Below are positions 16,788 through 24,732 of a stretch of 38,608 nt of DNA, piece after piece. A program made the translations under genes and the position numbers. The notes beneath the pieces are model-generated. The model was not told the origin of the DNA. It was given only the letters and a program-made list of their open reading frames with translations, and searched no databases. Origin of the DNA: Bacteroidia bacterium. GTDB taxonomy: Bacteria; Bacteroidota; Bacteroidia; Palsa-965. The DNA lies in contig JALONL010000036.1 of the NCBI GenBank assembly GCA_025454955.1, positions 1 through 38,608 on the forward strand. The letters run 5' to 3'. Each line of letters starts with the position of its first letter. The stretch's first letter is position 1.

Positions 16788-16922
16788 TGTCATCTCTACA
16801 AACTCGAAAGATTGAGGCGGGCGAAGGAGAGAAAACCGGAGTTTGCTCCCGATTTTTATCGGGACAAATGAGGATTTTCTCGACGAGCCCAACGAAGAGA
16901 TTTCGAGTTAGTAGAGATGACA
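16788..16922 (-). repeat. Dispersed structured repeat, copy 1
   Basis: A 135-bp imperfect palindrome between yajC and the YbbR gene, starting 1 nt after the yajC stop. Terminal arms 16788-16799 and 16911-16922 (TGTCATCTCTAC and its complement) are perfect. An inner TTTCGAGT arm, a GAGAAAA/TTTTCTC stem and a central TCCCGAT/ATCGGGA hairpin follow. A second copy in opposite orientation is at 29055-29176. The two copies differ in their stems by matched changes but keep their internal loops. Confidence 0.9.
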
Positions 16923-16923
16923 G

Positions 16924-17274
16924 TTAGGCTTTTTTCTCCCCGCCAGCGCTCAGTGCACGGGTATGATCCATCGAAATGGCCGATTTAAGCATACGCAAAC
17001 GGTTGCCGCCCTCGGTTTCAATTACAAAATCAGTATCATCGCCGTATTCCACAATTTTGCCGATAATGCCGCCAATGGTCACTACTTTATCGCCTTTCTG
17101 AAGTTCGTTCATGAGCTTTTTCTGCTCTTTGGCTTTCTTCTGTTGCGGACGAATCATGAAGAAGTAGAACACTACAATGAGTGCTACAATCATGAGGATA
17201 TTAACAATGCCAGAGCCGCCTGGAGCTCCCTGAGCCGGTTGTGCGGCCTGAAGCAAAATGGTTGAAAAATTCAT
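16924..17274 (-). CDS. yajC: Preprotein translocase accessory subunit YajC
   Basis: Single-pass inner-membrane protein that joins the SecDF-YajC complex at the Sec translocon. One hydrophobic segment (about 23-42, IVNILMIVALIVVFYFFMIR) is followed directly by the family signature RPQQKKAKEQ and by DKVVTIGGIIGKI. 116 residues, normal length. It follows DUF1573 after 36 nt in the same orientation and is followed by the structured repeat. Confidence 0.95.
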   Translation of the reverse strand: MNFSTILLQAAQPAQGAPGGSGIVNILMIVALIVVFYFFMIRPQQKKAKEQKKLMNELQKGDKVVTIGGIIGKIVEYGDDTDFVIETEGGNRLRMLKSAISMDHTRALSAGGEKKA

Positions 17275-17310
17275 ACGTTGAATTGGTGATGGATACTGTA
17301 TTTGGTTGAA

Positions 17311-17793
17311 TTAAGGCTTGGCCGGAGCCGGAGCCGCGGGAGCAAGAATATTGGCTTTAATGGTAAGCACGGTGGTATTGGGCTCGCAGTTGGTAACCAA
17401 GGTAACCGTTTTGCTTACTTCGCCCTTTTTGCCTTCGCTGTTAAACTCTACGTTTATTACACCGTCCTGACCGGGAGTAATGGGTTTTTTCGGATAATCG
17501 GGAACCGTGCATCCGCAGCTGCCGTTGGCACTGCTGATGATAAGGTCTGATCCGCCCACATTGGTGAATTTGAACACGCATTTTACTCGGTCGCCCTGTG
17601 TAATGGTGCCAAAATCATGCACTTCCTTGTCAAATTTCATTTTGGGCTTATCGCCGCTGGGAGCGTGATTGCTTGCAGTGGCGTCATTGTCCACAAGTGC
17701 CGGAGTAATTTCTCCGTTACCTTTGGGGGCACAGGCCGCAGCAAGCGTAATAAGCGCAACTGCGGCAATACGGATAAAAGAAACAGTTTTCAT
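17311..17793 (-). CDS. DUF1573 exported protein, probable lipoprotein
   Basis: Starts with a signal sequence (MKTVSFIRIAAVALITLAAA) ending at Cys21, a plausible lipoprotein site though the residue at -3 is Ala rather than Leu. The mature part carries the DUF1573 core: FDKEVHDFGTITQGD, FKFTNVGGSDLII and SSANGSCGCTVPDYPKKPI, an Ig-like beta sandwich with the usual CGCT motif. Function is unknown. It sits between nusB and yajC, an arrangement common in Bacteroidota. A start four codons upstream is possible. Confidence 0.88.
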   Translation of the reverse strand: MKTVSFIRIAAVALITLAAACAPKGNGEITPALVDNDATASNHAPSGDKPKMKFDKEVHDFGTITQGDRVKCVFKFTNVGGSDLIISSANGSCGCTVPDYPKKPITPGQDGVINVEFNSEGKKGEVSKTVTLVTNCEPNTTVLTIKANILAPAAPAPAKP

Positions 17794-17841
17794 ATAGTTT
17801 ATCATTATTCAGCGCCACAAAAATACAATTTATTGGGGCGG

Positions 17842-18792
17842 TTATTCCATTAATCCTCTTCCGGTTTTCACGAGTTTTCCTTCTGCCTTGAAATCGGCCA
17901 CCAATTTATCCAGAATACCGTTTATAAACTGCTTGCTGCGAGGCGTGCTGTATGTTTTTGAAACTTCAATGTATTCGTTGAGGGTTACTTTTACCGGAAT
18001 GCTTTGGAAAAACTGTAGCTCCACCATTGCCATTTTCATGAGAATTACATCCATAAGTGCAATCCGGTCAACTTCCCAGTTGGTGGTTTTTTCGGCAATG
18101 CGCTTTTCGTAATTCTCGTTTTCGATAATGGTTTTGCGGTAAAGATCAATTACAAAACGACGGTCTTCGTCGGTATCTTTAAAGAGCGGGGCCAGTTCGG
18201 GGTTTTTATCTTCCCTGCCCGATTCGATGGTGCGTATGAGGGCCGGAGCCACAGCCATATTCAAATCGCCGGGCCAGTGCATGCTTTGTTCTTCGAGGTA
18301 ATGCTCCACTTCATCATCGTCGGCAATAAAGCGTTTGAATATGTCGAGCAGAAACATGGCATCGGCATTGTAATCGCCCTCGGGGCTGGTCATGTATATT
18401 TTGTAGCCGTCCCATGCCTTCACCTTGCCCCATATTTTCCGGGCCAGTTCCATGTCTTCGTCGCGCTGCCAGCCCAATTTTCGCGATTCGGCTTCGCGGC
18501 GCAGGCCGGGGTGTGCGTTTAGCTGTGCAACAACTTTGTTGTTTACAAAGCGCATGCTGGGGTTAAGATCGTCGGCAGTGGGCAAATGCTTGTTGCGGTT
18601 ATCTTCCATCAGGTTTGTGGCGTAGCGGTGCAGTTCGCCAAACACGAGCAGGAGATAAATGTACAGTTCGTAGGTGCGGTCCACGCTGCGGAGCAGTTCG
18701 CGTTCGCCCCGCGGCATATCATTATCGCCCGATTGGAAGTAACCATACAATGCCTGCATGGCTTTGATGCGTAAATAACGCCTGTTCAGCAT
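17842..18792 (-). CDS. nusB: Transcription antitermination factor NusB, long form
   Basis: NusB pairs with ribosomal protein S10 to bind boxA RNA and promote antitermination of rRNA operons. The N-terminus MLNRRYLRIKAMQALYGYFQ and the C-terminal part (DRIALMDVILMKMAMVEL, PVKVTLNEYIEVSKTYS, KQFINGILDKL) match the family. The 316-residue length is about twice that of E. coli NusB, because ~150 residues are inserted after the first helices; long forms are usual in Bacteroidota. First gene of the nusB-DUF1573-yajC series. Confidence 0.93.
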   Translation of the reverse strand: MLNRRYLRIKAMQALYGYFQSGDNDMPRGERELLRSVDRTYELYIYLLLVFGELHRYATNLMEDNRNKHLPTADDLNPSMRFVNNKVVAQLNAHPGLRREAESRKLGWQRDEDMELARKIWGKVKAWDGYKIYMTSPEGDYNADAMFLLDIFKRFIADDDEVEHYLEEQSMHWPGDLNMAVAPALIRTIESGREDKNPELAPLFKDTDEDRRFVIDLYRKTIIENENYEKRIAEKTTNWEVDRIALMDVILMKMAMVELQFFQSIPVKVTLNEYIEVSKTYSTPRSKQFINGILDKLVADFKAEGKLVKTGRGLME

Positions 18793-18838
18793 AATTTTTG
18801 AGTATAGAAAGCGCGAATCGTGTCAGGATCAAATACAA

Positions 18839-18880
18839 ACATCCCGACCGGGCCGGTAAAAACCGCCCCAGCCGGGATGT
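18839..18880 (-). terminator. Terminator downstream of leucine dehydrogenase
   Basis: On the minus strand ACATCCCG pairs with CGGGATGT, with further GC pairing inside, followed by TTGTATTT. It is about 95 nt after the dehydrogenase stop and before nusB. Confidence 0.7.
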
Positions 18881-18973
18881 GCGCGAAATGATTCCGTAAT
18901 GGATTCATTGTTATTCTTGTGTCTGCCCTGTGGGCAGAAATCGGTTCAAAGAACGACTGACCGGGCTTACCAA

Positions 18974-20071
18974 TCAGCGGCGCGTGCGCAGGTTGGCCAT
19001 AGCAGCAATGCGCTGTTCGGCCATGCGGTTGGCAGCCATGTAAGTGGGCATTTTTTCGGCGCGGGCCATGGCAAACACGGCCGCGGTATTGTCGTAAATT
19101 TTGTCGGCAAGGCTCAGGGCGTAGTCGCGGCCGAAGCCTACTACTTCTGAGTACACGTTAATAAGGCCGCCGGCATTTACCACATAGTCGGGCGCATAGA
19201 TAATGCCTTTTTCCATTACAATTTTGCCGTGTACGTTTTCGTCGGCAAGCTGGTTGTTGGCCGCACCGCAAATTATTGCGCATTTGAGGCGCGAAAGGGT
19301 ATCGTCGTTTACGGTAGCACCCAGTGCGCAGGGCGCGTAAATGTCCATATCAAGCTCAAAAAGCTGATCGCCGTTTACGATTTCTACCGAGGGATTGGTG
19401 TTTTTCACTGCGGCCAGGCGATCTTCGTAAATATCGCATATCCACACTTTGGCGCCTTCTTTTACCAGAAAGTCAACCAGCACCGAGCCTACGTGACCCA
19501 CGCCCTGCACGGCTACTTTTTTGCCGTTCAGGCTGTCGTTGCCCCACATTTCTTTTGCAGCGGCTTTCATGCCCATATAAACCCCGCGTGCGGTTACCGG
19601 CGAAGGATCGCCGCTGCCGCCCAGTGCCGGGGGAATGCCTGATACGTGCTTGGTTTCCATGTGCACGTATTCCATGTCTTTGGTATTAATGCCCACGTCT
19701 TCGGCAGTAATGTATTTACCGCCCAAACTGTCCACAAACTTGCCAAAGCGGCGCATCATGGCTTCGTTTTTGTCTTTGCGGGCATCGCCAATAATTACGG
19801 CTTTGCCACCGCCCAGGTTGAGCCCGGTAACGGCTGCTTTGTAGGTCATACCGCGCGAAAGACGGAGCACATCGGTAAGCGCATCATTTTCACTGGCATA
19901 CGCCCACATGCGGGTGCCGCCCAGTGCGGGGCCCAGCGTGGTGTTGTGAATGGCAATGATGGAGCGGAGTCCGGTGGCGTTGTCGTTGCAGAAAACCACT
20001 TGTTCGTGGTCGAATTGCGACATCTGGCTGAGAGGGCCGGAAGCAATTTTGGTCTCGTTTGCTGTGAGCAT
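18974..20071 (-). CDS. ldh: Leucine/branched-chain amino acid dehydrogenase
   Basis: NAD-dependent oxidative deaminase of the Glu/Leu/Phe/Val dehydrogenase family, converting leucine, isoleucine or valine to the 2-oxo acid. Catalytic lysines are visible in GMTYKAAV (K78) and GGGKAV (K90). ALGGTRMW and TAEDVGIN are typical of leucine dehydrogenases. The NAD domain has VAVQGVGHVG. Length of 365 residues fits. With the HMG-CoA lyase encoded 3 kb away it could serve leucine breakdown (inference). A good promoter lies upstream and a terminator downstream, so it is probably monocistronic. Confidence 0.92.
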   Translation of the reverse strand: MLTANETKIASGPLSQMSQFDHEQVVFCNDNATGLRSIIAIHNTTLGPALGGTRMWAYASENDALTDVLRLSRGMTYKAAVTGLNLGGGKAVIIGDARKDKNEAMMRRFGKFVDSLGGKYITAEDVGINTKDMEYVHMETKHVSGIPPALGGSGDPSPVTARGVYMGMKAAAKEMWGNDSLNGKKVAVQGVGHVGSVLVDFLVKEGAKVWICDIYEDRLAAVKNTNPSVEIVNGDQLFELDMDIYAPCALGATVNDDTLSRLKCAIICGAANNQLADENVHGKIVMEKGIIYAPDYVVNAGGLINVYSEVVGFGRDYALSLADKIYDNTAAVFAMARAEKMPTYMAANRMAEQRIAAMANLRTRR

Positions 20072-20138
20072 TGAGTTTAGGGTTGAGTGAGTCCCTTTTG
20101 ATTTGCTTAACTTTACACCGGCTTATTCAGACGGCCTG

Positions 20139-20169
20139 CAAAAGTAGCTGTTTTTTATCACCCGCCAAA
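20139..20169 (-). promoter_or_regulatory. Promoter of leucine dehydrogenase
   Basis: On the minus strand TTTG (20166-20169) and TACTTTTG (20139-20146, TAnnTTTG) are 19 bp apart, a good match to the Bacteroidota consensus. The leader would be about 60 nt. Confidence 0.65.
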
Positions 20170-20222
20170 GCAGGAAAAAAACAACTGAAAATCCTTGCAG
20201 GTACTTCAAAGCCCTAAATTCT

Positions 20223-21989
20223 GTGAAAGCACTCTCCTACCTCAACAAATACTTCTGGAAATATCGCCTCAGGCTGTTTTCAGGCATTCTCTTCATCGGT
20301 TTATCCACCTGGTTCAGTCTGGTGCCCGCCAATCTGGTGGGCCAGGGTCTCGACTTTGCCGCCTGGGCCGTAAAACATCCCGAAGTGCCTTCCGATGCGG
20401 TGATGCGCGTACTGCTCGGGTTCGGGCTTGAAGTAATTGCCTACACGCTGGCCTACGGTGTTTTTCTTTTTCTCAACCGCCAGACCATTATTGTGATGTC
20501 GAGACTGATTGAATATGACCTGAAGAACGAAATCTTCAATCATTACCAAAATCTCGATCAGAGTTTTTACAAGAAAAACAACACCGGCGATTTGATGAAC
20601 CGCATCAGCGAAGACGTGGGCCGTGTGCGCATGTACATAGGCCCGGCCGTAATGTACAGCACCAGCACGGCCATTACGCTGGTAATGACCATTATGTTTA
20701 TGTTCAGCAGCGATATGCGGCTGGCCTTGTACGTGCTGGCACCGCTGCCGGTGCTTACCATTTCCATTTACTATGTAAGCAACCGCATAAACCGCAAAAG
20801 CCTGAGAGTGCAGCAACAGCTTTCGCAGCTTTCCACACTTTCGCAGGAAACATTTTCGGGGGTGCGGGTCATAAAATCCTTTGCGCGCGAAAAAAATACC
20901 GAAGAGCATTTTGCCTATGCAGCCGACGAATACATGACACGCAACCTTTCGCTGGCCCGCACCGAGTCGATGTTTCAGCCGTTTATGCTTTTGCTCATCG
21001 GACTTAGTATTTTGCTTACGGTGCTTATTGGAGGGCGCGAAGTAATTGACGGTAAGCTGAGCGTGGGCACCATTGCCACATTCATCCTGTTTGTAATCAG
21101 GCTTACCTGGCCCATTGCCTCATTGGGCTGGGTGACATCGCTCGTGCAGCGGGCAGCGGCTTCGCAGGAGCGTATAAACGAATTTCTGAACACCAAACCC
21201 GCCATTCAGTCAGCCACCGCCGAGCCGTTTGAGTTGCGGGGCGATATTGAATTCCGTAATGTAAAATTCGTTTATCCCGACTCCGGTGTGAAGGCGCTTC
21301 AAAACCTCTCATTTCGCATCAAAGCCGGGCAGTCGGCCGCTTTTCTCGGGCGCACGGGTTCGGGCAAGTCCACGCTGGCGCAGCTTATGGTGCGGCTTTA
21401 CGACGTGAGCGAAGGAGAAATACTGGTTGACGGCAAAAACATAAAAACCGTAAACCTGAACCATTTGCGCGAGGCCGCAGGGTATGTGCCGCAGGAAGTA
21501 TTTCTCTTCTCCGAAACCATTGCCGGCAACATTGCCTTCAGTGCGCACGACCTGCGCGAAATTGGTTCGCGCCGCGGCGAAATTGAGCAGGCCGCCCGCG
21601 ATGCCGCCATACACGCCAACATTACCGAATTTCCGCAGGGCTACAACACGCTGGTGGGCGAACGCGGTGTTACCCTCTCGGGCGGACAACAACAACGCAT
21701 TTCCATTGCACGCGCCATCCTCAAACATCCGCGCCTTTTAATTTTCGACGATTGCCTCTCGGCCGTGGACACCGAAACCGAAGACGAAATTCTGGGCAAT
21801 CTGCGCCGGATTATGCAGGATAAAACCACCATCATCATCAGCCACCGCGTATCGGCCGTGCGCCATGCCGACCAGATTTTCATACTCGAAAACGGTGAAA
21901 TTATAGAGCAGGGAACCCATCAGGAACTGATCGATGCAGGCGGTCACTACGCCACTTTGTACCGTAAACAGGTGCAGGAACTGCACTAA
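20223..21989 (+). CDS. ABC transporter half-exporter (permease plus ATPase)
   Basis: A type IV (MsbA/LmrA-like) exporter half-transporter that should work as a homodimer in the inner membrane. About six membrane segments fill residues 1-320. The ATPase domain follows with Walker A GRTGSGKST, Q-loop GYVPQEVFLFSET, signature LSGGQQQR, Walker B LLIFDDCLSAVD and H-loop ISHR. The position after Walker B Asp is Asp-Cys rather than the usual Glu-Ala/Pro (FDDCLSAVD). Asp at the catalytic carboxylate is found in many such exporters. The start is GTG (KALSYLNKYFWK). Length of 588 residues is normal; substrate unknown. Confidence 0.92.
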   Translation: MKALSYLNKYFWKYRLRLFSGILFIGLSTWFSLVPANLVGQGLDFAAWAVKHPEVPSDAVMRVLLGFGLEVIAYTLAYGVFLFLNRQTIIVMSRLIEYDLKNEIFNHYQNLDQSFYKKNNTGDLMNRISEDVGRVRMYIGPAVMYSTSTAITLVMTIMFMFSSDMRLALYVLAPLPVLTISIYYVSNRINRKSLRVQQQLSQLSTLSQETFSGVRVIKSFAREKNTEEHFAYAADEYMTRNLSLARTESMFQPFMLLLIGLSILLTVLIGGREVIDGKLSVGTIATFILFVIRLTWPIASLGWVTSLVQRAAASQERINEFLNTKPAIQSATAEPFELRGDIEFRNVKFVYPDSGVKALQNLSFRIKAGQSAAFLGRTGSGKSTLAQLMVRLYDVSEGEILVDGKNIKTVNLNHLREAAGYVPQEVFLFSETIAGNIAFSAHDLREIGSRRGEIEQAARDAAIHANITEFPQGYNTLVGERGVTLSGGQQQRISIARAILKHPRLLIFDDCLSAVDTETEDEILGNLRRIMQDKTTIIISHRVSAVRHADQIFILENGEIIEQGTHQELIDAGGHYATLYRKQVQELH

Positions 21990-22172
21990 ATTGCCTCAAA
22001 CAATCTACTGAATAACATTACGTGTGCAAAGTCCGTAAAGTCTGTTTTTGGTCATAAAACCTAATGAAATCAAGGCTCTCATTGAATTGTTTAACGATTT
22101 CAGCCGGCAGATAAACAGTTTTTGTATTTATCTAAGAACATGCGAATTATGGTTCTGAGCATAATTTTAGGC

Positions 22173-22201
22173 TTGTAAGTGACCGATTTTTTATAGATTT
22201 G
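22173..22201 (+). promoter_or_regulatory. Promoter of DUF3276 gene
   Basis: TTG (22173-22175) and TAGATTTG (22194-22201, TAnnTTTG) are 18 bp apart. The ATG follows 34 nt later. The rest of the 246-bp spacer after the ABC gene shows nothing recognisable. Confidence 0.65.
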
Positions 22202-22235
22202 TTAACCAAGCTACTCACGTCAAACCATTGAATGT

Positions 22236-22667
22236 ATGATGAACGACGATCGCCACAACAATTACAACGACTCGGGCGAAATCTATTCCAAAGCCGTAAA
22301 AGCCGGTAAACGCACGTATTTTTTCGACGTGAAATCGACCCGGGGTAATGATTATTACCTCACCATCACCGAGAGCAAAAAACGTTTTGATGACTCGGGC
22401 AATTTCAGCTACGAAAAACACAAACTGTTTCTTTACAAAGAAGATTTCGACAAGTTTGTAGAAGGGCTCGAAGACATTATCAATTATATCCGCTCGCGCA
22501 GCGATTATCAGCCTCCGCAGCAGTACAACAACAATCATTTCTCCAACCACGATAATAACCATTATCACAACCACAATGGTAACCACAATGGTTATTCAAA
22601 CGAAGCTCCCCTGGCCGGCAGCAACATCAATTTTGAAGACCTGAACAACAACAATCATCAGGGTTAA
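22236..22667 (+). CDS. DUF3276 PUR-domain nucleic-acid-binding protein
   Basis: The first ~90 residues form a DUF3276/PUR-alpha-like domain (GEIYSKAVKAGKRTYFFDVK, GNDYYLTITESKKRF, KHKLFLYKEDFDKFVEGL). PUR domains bind single-stranded DNA and RNA; the best studied bacterial relative is the Borrelia regulator BpuR. The C-terminal ~50 residues are low-complexity, rich in Asn and His (NNNHFSNHDNNHYHNHNGNH). Such a tail could promote condensation or bind metal, which is inference. ATGs at 22236 and 22239 are both possible starts. Confidence 0.88.
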   Translation: MMNDDRHNNYNDSGEIYSKAVKAGKRTYFFDVKSTRGNDYYLTITESKKRFDDSGNFSYEKHKLFLYKEDFDKFVEGLEDIINYIRSRSDYQPPQQYNNNHFSNHDNNHYHNHNGNHNGYSNEAPLAGSNINFEDLNNNNHQG

Positions 22668-22686
22668 TTTTCCCCGATAACCATAC

Positions 22687-22727
22687 AAACGACACAGCCC
22701 GGTTTTTCAAACCGGGCTGTGTCGTTT
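22687..22727. terminator. Bidirectional terminator between DUF3276 and HMG-CoA lyase genes
   Basis: AAACGACACAGCCCGGTTT (22687-22705) pairs perfectly over 19 bp with 22709-22727 around a TTC loop. T runs on both strands and the position between convergent genes indicate use in both directions. Confidence 0.85.
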
Positions 22728-22748
22728 TCGGGTAATTCATCAATCCGG

Positions 22749-23612
22749 CTACGCCGGAAATACTTCTACTGCCTTACGCATGGCTTCGGCAAAGCGTTGG
22801 TTATCTATTCCGGTATTTACCTTCATTTCCTGAAGGAAACCAATTACATTTTCGGAAGCCATATTTCCGGTAAGATCATCGGCAGCCATGGGGCAGCCAC
22901 CGAATCCTTTTATGGCATGATCGAAACGGCGGCAGCCTGCGTTCCAGGCGGCTTCCATTTTTTCGCGCCAGGTATCGGGTGTGGTGTGCAGGTGTGCGCC
23001 TATGCGTACGTCTTTAAATTCGGGAATGAGCTGCGAAAACAGGTAGGTAATGTTTTCGGGATTCGATACGCCGGTGGTATCGGCCAGTGCAATGGTGCGT
23101 ATGCCCAATGCAGCAAGGCGTTGTGTCCAGTGTATGGCCACATCGGCATTCCACGCATCGCCGTAGGGATTTCCGAATGCCATGGAAATATACACCACAA
23201 GTTCCTTGTTGCGGTTTACGCAGAGGGTTTGAATTTCTTCCACCCTCGCCAGCGATTCGGCAATGGTGGCATTGGTGTTTCGCACCTGAAAGGTTTCGGA
23301 AATGGAGAAGGGGTAGCCGAGAAAGCTTATTTCGTCGAATGCCGCTGCGTCCTGTGCGCCGCGCTGGTTGGCCACAATGGCAAGCAGTTTGGAGCGTGTG
23401 CGGCTTAAATCGAGGCGGCTAAGTACTTCGGCGGTGTCGCGCAGTTGCGGTATGGCTTTGGGCGATACGAAGCTGCCGAAGTCGATGGTATCAAACCCGC
23501 AGCCCAGCAAGAGGTTGATGTAATCGGCCTTGAGCGGTGTGTGAATAAAATCGTGCAGGCCCTGCATGGCATCGCGGGGGCATTCTACAAGCTGGAGATC
23601 GTGGTGGCTCAT
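22749..23612 (-). CDS. Hydroxymethylglutaryl-CoA lyase family protein
   Basis: TIM-barrel lyase cleaving HMG-CoA to acetoacetate and acetyl-CoA, the last step of leucine degradation. Catalytic features are in place: ECPRDAMQG (Arg-Asp pair), SFVSPKAIPQ, AHLHTT (HxH metal ligands) and GFGGCPMA (catalytic Cys). The opening motif differs from the usual EVGPRDGLQ. 287 residues, normal length. Its ATG overlaps the pyrD stop by 4 nt, implying translational coupling, though pyrimidine synthesis and leucine catabolism have no obvious link. Confidence 0.87.
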   Translation of the reverse strand: MSHHDLQLVECPRDAMQGLHDFIHTPLKADYINLLLGCGFDTIDFGSFVSPKAIPQLRDTAEVLSRLDLSRTRSKLLAIVANQRGAQDAAAFDEISFLGYPFSISETFQVRNTNATIAESLARVEEIQTLCVNRNKELVVYISMAFGNPYGDAWNADVAIHWTQRLAALGIRTIALADTTGVSNPENITYLFSQLIPEFKDVRIGAHLHTTPDTWREKMEAAWNAGCRRFDHAIKGFGGCPMAADDLTGNMASENVIGFLQEMKVNTGIDNQRFAEAMRKAVEVFPA

Positions 23613-24652
23613 TTCCGGTGGTGTTGTGCGGCGATGGCGCGGTTAATGTTTCGGGCAATGGCGGGGCCTTCGTAAATGAAGCCGGTATAAACCTGCACCA
23701 GACTGGCTCCGGCTTCGAGTTTTTCTATGGCATCCTGCGCGGTGCGAATGCCGCCCACGCCAATAATGGGAAATGCCCGGCCCGATTTTTCGCTCAGGTA
23801 GCGGATTACTTCGGTGGCGCGGCGCGTGAGGGGCTGCCCGCTGAGTCCGCCTGCCCCTATTTCCTGTATGCGGCTTTCGGGTGTGCGCAGGGCGGCGCGG
23901 CTTATGGTGGTGTTGGTGGCAATTACGCCATCAATCTTTGTGTCGCGCACAATGGTTATGATGTCATCTAATTGTCCGTCGGTAAGATCGGGTGCAATTT
24001 TAAGCAGTATGGGTTTGGGCGCGGGCTGCCTGCTGTTTATGGCTTTGAGGCGAAGCAGCAATGCGGTGAGCGGCTCTTTTTCCTGCAAATCGCGCAGGTT
24101 GGGCGTATTGGGCGAACTTACATTTACCACAAAGTAATCGACCACGGGGTAAAGGGTGTGGTAGCACGATTCGTAATCGTCGCCCGCTTTTTCGTTGGGT
24201 GTGACTTTGTTTTTGCCAATGTTTCCGCCAATGATAATGTTTGTTTTGCGGCGTTTGAGGCGGGCGGCGGCGGCGGCGGCTCCTTCGTTGTTAAAGCCCA
24301 TGCGGTTTATCAGTCCGCCATCGGCCGGGAGGCGAAACATGCGCGGTTTGGGGTTGCCGTCCTGCGCAAGCGGTGTTAACGTGCCCACTTCCACAAACCC
24401 GAAACCGTAAGCGCCAAGCTCGTCAAACAGCTTTGCATCCTTATCGAAACCGGCCGCCAGTCCTACCGGATTGGGAAACGTAATGCCGAATACGGTAGTG
24501 GCCAATTTCGGATCGTTCACCACATACAGTTTGCGGGTAAGCGCCGCCACGCCGGGAATGCGCTGTATAAACCTTATGGATGCGAATACAAAGTGGTGAA
24601 TCTTCTCCGGATCGAACAGGAAGAAAAAGGGCTTGAGCAGCGTTTTGTACAT
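23609..24652 (-). CDS. pyrD: Dihydroorotate dehydrogenase (quinone), class 2
   Basis: Membrane-associated flavoenzyme oxidising dihydroorotate to orotate with quinone as acceptor. The N-terminal helices (YKTLLKPFFFLFDPEKIHHF) mark class 2. FMN-binding and active-site segments are NPVGLAAGFDKD, FVEVGTLTP, NRMGFNN, FVVNVSSPNTPNLR (catalytic Ser), ATNTT and IIGVGGI. Start MYKTLLKP at 24652 (347 residues) is preferred over the ATG at 24670, because that extension would contain a TAnnTTTG promoter element. Confidence 0.95.
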   Translation of the reverse strand: MYKTLLKPFFFLFDPEKIHHFVFASIRFIQRIPGVAALTRKLYVVNDPKLATTVFGITFPNPVGLAAGFDKDAKLFDELGAYGFGFVEVGTLTPLAQDGNPKPRMFRLPADGGLINRMGFNNEGAAAAAARLKRRKTNIIIGGNIGKNKVTPNEKAGDDYESCYHTLYPVVDYFVVNVSSPNTPNLRDLQEKEPLTALLLRLKAINSRQPAPKPILLKIAPDLTDGQLDDIITIVRDTKIDGVIATNTTISRAALRTPESRIQEIGAGGLSGQPLTRRATEVIRYLSEKSGRAFPIIGVGGIRTAQDAIEKLEAGASLVQVYTGFIYEGPAIARNINRAIAAQHHRK

Positions 24653-24659
24653 ACGGGTG

Positions 24660-24667
24660 CAAAGGTA
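24660..24667 (-). promoter_or_regulatory. -7 element of pyrD
   Basis: On the minus strand TACCTTTG matches TAnnTTTG, 7 nt before the ATG at 24652. No well-placed -33 TTG. Confidence 0.5.
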
Positions 24668-24683
24668 CAAAAGCTAATAGAAA

Positions 24684-24709
24684 AAGGCCGCCCCAAAGCA
24701 GGCGGCCTT
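24684..24709 (-). terminator. Terminator after the SprB-repeat protein gene
   Basis: AAGGCCGCC and GGCGGCCTT form a perfect 9-bp stem with an 8-nt loop. On the minus strand the stem is followed by TTTCTATT. It lies 24 nt after the stop of the large surface-protein gene. Confidence 0.75.
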
Positions 24710-24732
24710 ATGCATTGTGCAGAATGTATTTA

